Below, piece after piece: positions 22,065-34,000 of a stretch of 64,000 nt of DNA. The notes beneath the pieces were generated by a model. That model was given only the letters and a program-made list of their open reading frames with translations. It was not told the DNA's origin and ran no database searches. The DNA is from Blastobasis lacticolella. Taxonomy: Eukaryota; Arthropoda; Insecta; Lepidoptera; Blastobasidae. Each line of letters starts with the position of its first letter. Positions within the stretch are counted from its first letter, which is position 1. The position numbers were made by a program, and so were the translations under genes. Location of the stretch: contig LR990049.1 of the NCBI GenBank assembly GCA_905147135.1, positions 20,353,428-20,417,427 on the forward strand, read 5' to 3'.

Positions 22065-25000
22065 CTGGAAAAGAAACGAGTAGGTAATTTAAATACTTAG
22101 GTGCATATTCTAAGGTATATGTCTCCATGGGATACCATTATTGTGCAAGATGCTATGGTGGGTTATTGCAAATAAACTGACAGCAGGTTTAACGAGGACG
22201 GAGAATATGTCAAGCGCATTAACATACCCTGGCTAACAACGACCGATCTCAGTGATTACGATTCCGTTAGGATATTACTGGGACCAGAAACAGGGGTAAA
22301 TAAGGAAATTATGAAGTAAAATTAGACTTAGTATTAACACTTAGTTTTAATAGTACTTATTACTAACAATATATGGGCTTTGTATACGTAGTATAAAACT
22401 TGTAAACTTATTGCCTGTAATAAATGTTAATTGTAAGGGGGTTAATCGACTGCCCATACTTGTTGAACATGGTATCTTTCTCTGTGCCTAGACGCAATGC
22501 CAGATTGATTAATTTTAGACCGTTCGCACTTAAAAGTATCGGAACGAATGTAGGTAGTAATGAAATAGTTTATAGACTGTGCAGGGAACATAACAAACTA
22601 TGTAACTTCGAAAATTGTGCTGACATACTACACTGTTCTTTATTACAATATAAAAAATATTTATATTATATACTAAATACGTCTTCTTGCCATTTATACT
22701 AACAATCATTATTTAGTTGTTGAATTTTAGTGGTGGTAGATATAGATTTATTTTTTAATTAAGACCGATCGATTCTACTGTGAACGTAAGTTTGCCTGTT
22801 ATTGGATTTACATTTAAGTGTTTACTATTTTTCATGTAATATTTAATGTACCAAAAAGTGTAAATCTGTTGGCAAATAAATAAATAAATAAATAAATAAA
22901 AATATTATATTATATATTAACATTTTCCCAATCTGGTTTTACCGCCTACAAAGCTGTAGTTTGTTGGTGGTGCAACCAGACTGATGTTCTCGTATGAGCA
23001 TCCCTTTTGTACTGTGTCCTGTGTGACGCCATCTCTACGTTTAGCTTAGAACTACGTTTGGTGCGGGGGCCCAAGTTGCAGAGTGACTGTTTTTCAGGTA
23101 CAGTCTCTGTTTCACGCGATATGTTAGTATAACTGACTACTTTCGCTAGATGGCTGTAATGGTAGATCTTGTAGAACCGTCTGGCTGAGTCTGACCGCTA
23201 CTTGGGGCGGTAGTAATATTGAAATAATAATGAACAAAGATTTTAAGAACTTTTCATAACGTACGTTCAAGAATTTTTATCTATTTAATTGGCTTATAAT
23301 GACCTTAGCTAAAAGAGCTAAAATTGTTAATGTTAATTATTGGCGTCGTCATGTAATTTGAAGGATGCCTACTGCTAGATGACGACTATTATACCAATAA
23401 TGTTACATTATAACGTCATTGCTTATGAACCTTTTATATCATTCGGTTTCGTGCCTCTTGCATCAATACATCAGCTTGTTTGTGTTATCTGCTACTTGGC
23501 CTTGGCGATTCTGCCGGCCATATTTGGATATGGTCTAATTCTGCCAGACATTGGCGTTGGCGGCGTGGGTAGGGAGGACAAATAATGCCACTTTGTGTTT
23601 CCCTACACCTGTTTATCCTATTTTCCTATCTCTGGCATTTACTAGTATGACATGGAAATTGACAATATAAAAAATTGAGGTTTAACAGGTTCACTGTCCA
23701 CAGACCACAAGACAATGCCGCTACAATTATCTGTGGACAGTGCACCACTTAAATCTCACCCACCTTGAGCTAGTGGGCGTATGGTGTCTCCTCGGGCGGC
23801 GGCGCGCCTTGTCGTGCCGCGCGTGGCCCGCGTGCGCTGCGTGCGCTGCGTGCGCCGCCTGCACCGCGTGCGGGGAGTGCGCGTACGGCACGAGCGAGTG
23901 CGCGGAGCCGGGCCGCGCCTCCGCCGCTGACTCCGCACTCGAGTCCGTCACCGCACGGAACACTTCTTCTGTGTGGGATAAATAAATCATCAACATTTTG
24001 ATTTCATTTCATTTGACCCGTCTTTTATTTACATTGTTCACACAATTATAAGATTTCCTCGTTATATTATTATTTTAAACGAGACTCACACGAGATGTAC
24101 GAATTCTATGTCAGGGTAGTAAGTCTACCCGCGCATCACCGAAGCTGTCACTTCTCCACTGCAGTCTTTTTGTGACCACGGTGGGTGTAACCTTACCGAA
24201 ACGTCGGGAAAACAAATCGAAAAGGTACGTTGCGTGTGAGTCCTGTTTAAGATAATAATATGTGATTTCCCCGGTGTACAGGACATTCTCTTTGTTCGAA
24301 ACTAACAGAAATATAGAGCGGAAGCGGTTTCATCACCTGTCTTGTACAGAGGACCTACCAAATTATTACCTACCAAAACCAGTATAGAAGGTGCTAACAT
24401 TATTATGCGCGTCTATAGATACGCTAGCTCATCTTGTACTGGTTTACTTGTAGTGTCACCAGTGGACGTTCCCGCCTCTTGAGGCCTTAATTGCCAGGTC
24501 CTTAGCGTACCTTTCCCGGGCGGCTGCGGCATGCGGTAGGGGCCGGCGCAGTCGGCGCACGGCGAGCCCGACGACTCCGAGTCCGAGTGCTCGCGGCGCA
24601 CCGACAGCGTCATCGCGCGAGACAGCGTGTACTCGTCTGCGAATGGAAACAATTACAGAGATTAATATTTTTATTTTGCTACTCGGCTCTACAGATTTTG
24701 ATGAAATTTTCAGGCAAAGACGCGGGTGATCTTATGAAGTTTGGTACTCGTGCGTAGCCGGGGCGAGTCGCTTGTATTCGATAAAGATTGTAAGCAGGAA
24801 TTGGAAGAATCAGAATTATCAGAAGAATCGGTAGTCTCAATGCAATAAATATACAAAAAATACCAGAGATGAAGGAGAATGAAAGGAGATGTATGAAAAG
24901 AGTTGGGGATATATTCAAGGGAGTTGTGTCAGAGCAAAGTGGCTGTCCATAGTCTCGGCATACCCCTCCTATGGAACAAAGGCGTGAGCTTTAAGTACAT

Positions 25001-28000
25001 TTATGACTATGAATATTTAATACTATGAATAAATACGCTCGTACGATTCGGTTGTGGAATGAGCTCCCAGCCACAGTGTTTCCTTTGGATTATGACATGG
25101 GATCGTTCAAGAGGTTTTCCATCAGAAGGCCCGCTTGCCTGTTTTTCTGTCGTATAACATAAAAAAAAATCTATAAATATGTACCTGAGTTGCTGGGCGA
25201 GCGATGCTTCCCCCTAGGCGGCGCGGCGGCGAGCGGCGGCGGCTCGGCGCGCCCGAACGTGCGCAGCGTGCCGCTCGACTCCGCCGCCGTGGCGCCGGTC
25301 GCGCCGCCCGCCATGCTGAACGTCGCGTACGGACTGATCTCGTACATTTCTGGAAGCGGGTTTGGATTGAGTTTCTTGATGGACTTACGAACTGACAGCC
25401 TAATTGATTTTTGATGAGGAGTCGAGTCCATTATGTATCCTTGTCCAATCTTTTACAGGTTCCAAGATATTTTATTGCATAGCTGGAGGATGTCTGAGTG
25501 TCAAAACTCACTGGCTCTTTGGGTCGTCGCTGTACATTCTGGCAAAACAGGATGAAAGGTGACATAACGGCAGCCCCCCAGCCAAAAGAGAGTAATATTT
25601 TATAGAATAGTTACTCAGTGTATTTACCCGACAGAAATTATGGGGTTCATATTGTTTCCTTTTCCAAAAAGCTCGAGGTGTCATAATTATGGGTACTGTA
25701 ATATCTGTTGGACGCGACTGGACGCGGATAGCATAGGATCGGCCTTTATGGCGATCTTTCGACATACGTCATGGACGGCATTAGTGGCGAGACGTCACTG
25801 TACAGTACCCCCTCTAGCACTGACCTTGACCACTAGACCACAGTAAACTCACCTTGCTGGTCTTTCTTGCCATGCTTGATCGGCGAGGAGGTGTACACCT
25901 GCTGGCAGTTCCGCCGGTTATCGCGCTTCTCCACGGACTTCTCCTCCGGCTCGCATATGTCGCCTTGCTCATATCCTTTCCTGAAGAGCGAAGAGTAATG
26001 ATTAAGTTTGTAAGTCTGGCCAGTCACTGTCATGCCGCTCGAAAATGGAAGGTAGTCATGCCACTTGACGTATGTGGAGTAAATGGGCGGGATCGGGATC
26101 AAGTCTATTTTTGTCATGCTACTTGACAAAGTAATTATGAGTGACAAGCATAAGGCGCTGTCCTAATTGGCAACGGTCGTGCGACCATGGTTGTACGACG
26201 GACTTCGCCCGACCAATAGCAAACCTCAAAACCGCCTGTCGCAGGACGGTTGCCAATTAGGACAGTGTCTTAGGATGGATTTCTTTTTCAAGCAAAAAGT
26301 AACTAAGTAGTCAGCCTAAAGTAGTACCTGTTAATTTTCGTTTCGTAATTACTCACATGCGTGCTGTTGTCAGGAACGTTACTGACAACGTTACTGTTGA
26401 AACGTTCCTGACATTTTGCGATTCTGGTTCTTTGAGTTTCTGGTGTTTTTCAGTATAAACGAGACGGTTTACGAAGCCGAACTAGTCTATGTCAGATTAT
26501 GATGATGAATACCCAACCCCCCCCCAAGACTGAATACCCAACTCTTAAACCACGTGGTAATTACCTCCTCCTCCAAGCTAGGGTTGCCAGCAGCAGCAAC
26601 GCGGCTACGAGAGCGCAGCCTGTGGACGCCAGGATAGCGGTGGAGTGCTCGCCGTGGCTCTCTCCGTCCGGCGGGAACGACGCAGGGGCTGGGATACGCC
26701 CTGTGATGGTAGGGCAACATACAAGCTATCAAATCATTCTGTTGGATACTATAGAGGAAATACTAACTGTATGACGTGGAGACTAAAGGTTAAAAGCAGA
26801 CTCTAAACAATCTTGCTTAATCTTCAGCGAAACCTAAGTTTCAATAACTGTAGCTAGCACTTTTGTTCAATTCAGTGAACGAGACACAAAATTAGAAATA
26901 GTTTGCAGGTTGAGATAACCAAAATAAGATTTCAAAATCACAAAACGACTACCTCCGCCCTCAGTAAGCGTCGAGAAGTAGTAATTCGCCGGCGTAGTGC
27001 CCGCTGAGCTCGTAGCAACCACCTTCAGCTGATACCATGCTGCTGCCAGCAGCCCACAGATCACCAGCGGCTGGGTTCCCGGCGCGACAGTCTGCGAGCG
27101 CCAAGCAGACTCCTGGATGCTCCTCATGGAGACCAGGAACTGGGAGACGGGACACCCATTGCTGTCCCAGGTCAGCAGGTTTAGCCGCACGCAGCTGCTG
27201 TTTGCTGTTATCAGGTCTTTCTCGGCAGCGGGTTTTGAGACTGCGAAAACATAGTGTAGGGATTACTGATAGAACTATAATAATGTAGCACAGAAGAGAC
27301 TATGAGAGAATATAAGAGGTTATGCCCTCGTCCTGATGCCCGTCAAGATATAAGAGACAAGATAGTAGAAAGCTGAAACTCAAGCCTGTGTTTCAAGAGC
27401 TGTGGCTTTGGTAGTGAAGGGGCTTAATGTCAAAGGTGGGAAACGCATTGGTGATACCCTGTTGCTGATGTCCAGTAGTGACCACTTTCCATCAGATTCC
27501 CGCAACTCGCGTACCGGTATGTCTATCATAAAACAGAAAATACTCACGCCCCCCCTTAGTGGACACGAGCAGCTCCTCGCTGGGCGGCGACTCGCCGACC
27601 GCGTTCCAGGCTCGCAGCCGCACGCGGTACGGCGCGCCGCACGCCAGCCGCCGCAGCGCGTGCGCGCGCGCGCCCCCGTCCAGCCGCAGCGAGTGCCAGC
27701 CGGGGGAGTCCGCGCGACGCCATTGCAACGTGTAGCCTGGGGAGGGGGGTGAAGTTGTTGGAACAATTGTTGTCTCTAACTTAGAATAAATTAAATTAAA
27801 TCACGCACTTGACTGAATAAATACCGCTTGTAATTACTACCTAAGAGGCATTACTCTTACTGACATGATCTTTTAGGCGGGTGAAAGCCTGTTGTCTGCT
27901 TCTGTTGTGTTCACAATCGGATCCATAAACAGCCCTATGTGGAAGCCCATGTAGTCCTAGACTGTATGTGACTAAAGGACCACAGTTCAGTACTCACTTC

Positions 28001-31000
28001 ACGTTCTCTAAGAGATCTGCTAACGTCCAAAGAGAGCTAGACTTCTGGAGGGATCTGGGTTGGCTAAATTAGCACGCCTTTACTACATACAAAGGACAAA
28101 TTATAAGTTCAAGAGCTAAAGAAGAGTATAACCTTACCTACCGAGACTGCTGTCTGAAACTTCTATTCTTTACAGTCTTACATACCGTGCACAGGCTGAT
28201 ACGGCCTGTTGGGCGGGTCGTCCCACCGCAGTGCGATGCTGGCGGCGTTGGCGGCGGGCGGGCGCAGCGCGGGCGCGGCCGGCGCGGACACCGCGAACGC
28301 CTCCCAGCGGGCGGACTCCTCGCCCCAGGGGTTGCGAACCGTGCAGGTGTAGTTGTCGGATAAGGTGCGGTCCAGGTCTGGAGGGAAATATTTGAGGGTT
28401 TCAGAGCTTGATCATGAAAGTAGAGTAGCTGGCGAGGCAGACCGGAGAGTGGATTTGTGGTGAAGATCTTTCGTGGTCACCGTGCAATCTAGCAGTACCG
28501 TAATAGATTATTTATCGATGTTTTGTTTGCTATAATGAAACACACTATAATATGAAAGTGGTAACTGTCCCACTGTATGGTCACTGTGAGGATGCCTACG
28601 CTTATCTTTGGTGTTCTTAGTGTCAATAGGCAGCGGTGACCATTTTCCATTAGGTGTCTCGCTTGTTCTTCTATCGATTAACATATACAGGAACACTAAT
28701 CCCCGCTTACGACGAATGACGAGGTAGTACCACTCGGGTGGTTTAGCATTGATTGAGATAGATTGGGCTGGATTGAAACGAATTAGGATAAAATGGAATA
28801 TATGTGATTCGATTGGGATGGATTGAAACGGTTTGTCATGGATCAGGATGGAGCTCCTCACTTACTATGAATGACAAGGTAGTGCCCCTCGACAGCGAAC
28901 CGCGGGTCGTGATGCAGCGGCTCCCCGCGGCGCGCCCACTCGCGGCGCGGCGCCGGCGCCCCCGCCGCCGCGCACGGCAGCCGCAGCCGCGAGCCCGAGG
29001 CGGACACCACGCGGCGACCGAAGGACGCCATCTTGGCTGGGGCTGGAGGGGAAATTATAGTTAAATATAATCTTTATTTTTGTGTGAGCATTTTTTTAAG
29101 TTAATTGCTTTTGTTTTCTATTTTTTATTTAGACTATTTGTTTCCTGAAGAAATAAATAAATATGTATCTTGGAAAACCTTTTTAGCACTAGGGTCTTAA
29201 GGTTCCAACGTTTCAACGGAGCAAATAAATAACACTGACCTACGGATCAATACTTGCGCCGCTTAAGGTCCTCTGCTGAAGATGCAGCTGAGCCAGTGTT
29301 AGCTGTGGCAGCCCTAATGACTTTTATGTTTAATTAACATTGTAATAGTTGTAATGTGTTGTCGTACTTATGCATAAACGATTTATTTATTGTCAAGTCG
29401 ACTAACAAACTCTTACTTCTGTTCTTCTTCTTAGTTTATCAAGGAGATTGTATCATTAGTAAACTTTTAAGCTGTAAGTGGAAGTGTTTGTGCTCTGCCA
29501 CTGTACCTCACAACCATTCACAACCCAGCCTTTTACTAGCGTCATACCTCTCCCATTAGGCTTCCTAGCGACAACAGCGCTCATCTCCCCCTCGCCGGCG
29601 GCGGTGGCGGCCGTGACCCAGAACTCGTACGGCTGCGCGCGGAGACCTCGAACCTCGGCCTGCTGCTCGTCCCCTCCCAGCCCGGGCAAGACGGGACCAG
29701 CTGGGACTATAAGCTGAGATTGCTGACCGCTTCTGGGGAGTGGTTACGAAAGTTAATGATCATTATCATCTATACTAATATTATAAAGAGGAAATGTTTG
29801 ATTTTTTGTTTGTTTGTTTGTTTGTAATGAATAGGCTTCGAAACTACTGGACCGATTTCAAAAATTCTTTCACCGTTGGGAAGCTACACTTTCCTGGAGT
29901 GACATAGGCTATATTATATTTTCTGAAAAATAACGGATCATTAATAAAACTCCAATAATGTAACCCAAGGTGTAAAAAAATACCCAAAAAATTCCTAACA
30001 TCGCGTGTGCTGCGAAAACTATTGATGATAGAACAAAATAATGTACTACGACTTTGCAGAACACATCATTATCTACAAAAAATGTGACAGTATATGTCTA
30101 ACTATTATAGTTACGTCACAATAAGTGTTCTTTTATTTTCAAAATTTAATTAAAATGCCGCCGCTAAAAAACGCTCTTTATTTGTACCTTGGTATTAATC
30201 CTTATCAAAATCAATTACTTCATATTCACGACTGCCTCAATATCTTCATATAACTTTTTGAATTATTCAATTCAGACATTCCATTCGAAAGATATCACGA
30301 GTTTAAAAATGTGAATATTAGAATAAAGTCGCGTGTTCGCCGCTCAGTCCGCTCGGCTATCTAGGCAGCACGGGGTACGTACGGGAGGGGAGTCAATGTC
30401 AAGAAATACGGCCGTCAGCAGCCGGGTCGCCCCTTCCCTCTAAAATGGTTGAGGAGACGGTTGGAACTTTTGTGATCGTAATATGGTGTCCTGTTTGTAA
30501 CGGGACACTACTCAGTACATACTTAAGTATAATATAATTACTTCATATTATAAAACGAAGTCCCACGCCGTGTCTTACTGTCAGTCTGTTCGCGATCAAC
30601 TCAAGAACTACTGAACGGATTTTCATGCGGTATTCACACACTAACTACATAGTGCGGTTTTAGACAACGTGATTCATGACGAAGGTTCAGGTGTATAATT
30701 TGTTAAGGTTTACTACACGTGCGAAGCCGGGGCGGGCCGCTAGTAAATAAATAAAACTAATAAACACCGTTACGGGACCCTAAACTGTTCAAAAAGTCTC
30801 CGGTTCCCCAGCGGGAGACCTTAGTCAGCCTTGCTTTTGGTATTAGGAGGCACACCTAACGAGTATCGAGCTCGTTGCGGTGCTGAAGTAAGACTTGCCT
30901 TAAAGTACGAAACGGTCACCCATCCAGTTCCCGGACATAGCGAGCACTGCTTAACCTTGGAGTTGGTGGAGGACGCCAAATTGGTCGCGAACTGTGCGGT

Positions 31001-34000
31001 TCCAAAAGAACTTTCTCCCACGCACACTAAGGTTGTGGAATAAACTACCTGGAGAGGTTTTCCCTAGAGAGTACAACATGGAGTTCTTCAAGAAAGTGGT
31101 TAAAAGGTTTTTACGGGGTCGGCAACGCGTGGGTGATGCCCCTGGTATTGCAAACGTCCATAGGCTGCGGTGACTGCTTACCATCAGGCAGGCCGTAAGC
31201 TTGTTTGCCACCTTGGTGGTATAAAAAAAAATAACACCAGGAGTTGAAAAGGTCACACCAGCAATAAACCAATAATGACAAACGTATCTACCGTTGTATA
31301 CAGTAGCTTGTGGAGGAATTGGATCGCATCAAATTCGTTTTATATTAGGGTATCTATTATTTTTCTATGGGCAACTAATTAGTGACAATTATTGTGATGA
31401 TAGCAACTGAACATTCTACCGTATAACTTAAGCCATGTAGAATAGTAGTTAGGAATGTTAATTTAATAGAAGAATAGCCATAAGAATGAGTACTAATACA
31501 TACCTCTGTGGTCTACTGTACACGGTGTAATGCTTGATACGTCCGTTCCTCTGTACCGGCGCCAACCAGCTCACTATCACCGAGTCTTCGGAGTTCGCCA
31601 GCGCTTTGATATCAGCTGGTGGGCCTGGAACTGATAACAAATAATGATGCTGTAGAATGTAATTCATATCGTTAGTTCCATTCTACAGTGTGCCATTAAC
31701 ATAGAGGTGAACATGACGAATACATCTGGTGGCGACACTAGAACTATACATGACGCTATTGAATTATCGCCACCGAATACTGACCTAAGGGACTACAAGA
31801 ATGGAGCACACTTGTTAAAATAGTTTTTTCTGTGATATATATCATCCATCATTTCGACTGTATTCCGTATTTCGTAAGAGAGGTAGGGCATAGCGGGGTA
31901 TCTCGTTCGAATTGGAGCCGCCCGACTGGGGAAGTACCTTACAGAATATCGCAGCTAAATAATACTCTTTTAAATAGTATTGTGTTTCTGCCGGTGAGTA
32001 AGGTTTCCAGTGCTCCATGGGGTGGGGATTTGGGGAACCGTGGCTTTGGCAGTGGAGTGGCATTTGCTTTTTGCTGCCAGAGCAACGTGTTATAGAGGTG
32101 GGCAACGCATTAGCGATACTCTTGGTGTTACTAATGTCTATAGGCAGTGGTGACCACTTTCCATCAGGTGGCCCGTTTGCCTGTTTGCCTACCGTATGAC
32201 ATAAAAAAAAAAAAATTCAGTATTTTTGTTTGCCTAATTAAAGATTTAAAAATTTCTTAGTTTGTGTTTAAATGGAAAATTAGAAAAAGGGCAAGTGGCG
32301 AGCAAATTTCCCGGTAAATATCCATAATATACTAACTAAACCTTATGGCCCTATAATAAAATACAAAATAATAAATCGGCGCGTCAGGTACATCGTTAGA
32401 TAGACAATGAATACACGTACTGTCCTCATGCGTAGCGCAGTAGACCGGTTCGGAGGCGGGCCCGGCGCCGGCGGCGGTGGCGGCGCGCACGCACAGCGAG
32501 TGGTTGGCGGCGCGCCGCAGCGACCCCAGCACCGCCTCCAGCCCGCCTGAGCGCCGGGTCTCCGCCACGGAGTCTAGCTGCCCGACGGTCTGAGGGAAGG
32601 AATGTAGTGACTCTCACTTAGGTTGTAGAAAGAGCTCGTTGGAGAGCAAAATTCACGTATCTTTGAAAAATCATTCGGGATCGTTTAGTTAGTCAAAAGA
32701 TCAAATCTCTACACGTTTGGTGCTTCAGAATGCACCGCTCGCCAACCTGCCTTGCCATCTATCGTGACGTACACAATCCTAGCGTTCCAGACGCTGACGA
32801 ATAATACTAAATTAATAGCGTGTGTTCCTTTTTTCACTCTTCAGAAATCCATTGGCTGAAAAAAGTGCTGAAGGATCTGAGCGACCTATAGAGGTCCACG
32901 TGAAAGAAAACCGCTTATGATAGTAATACACACTTGTGATAACAATTAATTGTAAACGCATGCTGTGTTTACCTATCATTGGTTTTACACTTAAAACTAG
33001 ATTTATGCTGTACTTTACATACTATAAGATTTTCATGTAGTGTATAAACTGTTGGTAAACCTAATGAATAAATAAATAAATAAACGTCTTTGGAGCCAGC
33101 GTATTAAGTAATAATTCAAAAACCTCTTGTTTACATTAGCAAGTGATACCTACTATAAACACCATGTCAAGTGGCGTGACAAAATTGAGCTCGATATCGC
33201 TCATTTGGCATGACGTCCTCTAAAATTTATTTCCAAAGATGGTCAGTTGGCTTGACAAGTCTATTCTCGTCATGTCACTTGTCATGCCGCTTGTCACGCA
33301 GTAACCAGCATAAGAGAACCCACCTCGATAATGATGTCGTACCCGAGCAGCACGCCGCCGCGCGCGGCCGCCGGCGGGGGCTCCCACCACACGCGCACCG
33401 ACTGCGCCGACAGCGGCTCGCAGCGGACGCGCTCCGGCGGCGCTTCGGGCACTGGGGACATATACAGGTATGATCAATCGGTATACATACAGTAAAGCGG
33501 GTCACCTAATGAACAGTGGTCGCTGCCGGCCACGCATTCGTGCTGGTGTCGAATAGGATATATCGCTATACCATTAAAACATGACAATATTTGACACGAG
33601 TGATGGTAATTCATAGAGCAAGTTTCCGTATATAGTCGTAGCCATTATCATAAAGCGGTACCGCGGATTTCCTATTTATCTAAGCGCCTTCCGATGGTTT
33701 ACCTGCCTCTCGGTCACAATGACAGAGTCATAAGGGATGTCGCACCGTACTTACCAGTGACCCTTGCCACAGACGTATAAATATGAGACGCATTGGTGTG
33801 GTTAATACCTTCAGCCCATACGTGCATCGCGAGCGCCCATGCAAGATGTAGAAAGATCGGAACTCTCCCTCCCGAGGTCTTTCCGTTGCACTGTGGGTTT
33901 CGACAATAGCATCGGGTCCCCTTTGTTTGTTGAAGTTTCGGACAACGGTGGCCTCTACCCATTAACTGCGCCGTCTCTTCATGCTCCCTTTTTTGGACCC

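Noticed and set aside
22424..22702. Host gene downstream of Dscam
   Set aside because: Frame form, UTR and (AATA)n tail match a LINE C-terminal end; a sister tail is at 32935-33083.
25190..25414. Plus-strand open frames opposite GC-rich Dscam exons (also 7824-8108, 23740-23985, 27402-27752, 33210-33473)
   Set aside because: They are shadows of GC-rich sequence on the other strand, with Ala/Arg/Gly-biased translation and no domain features.
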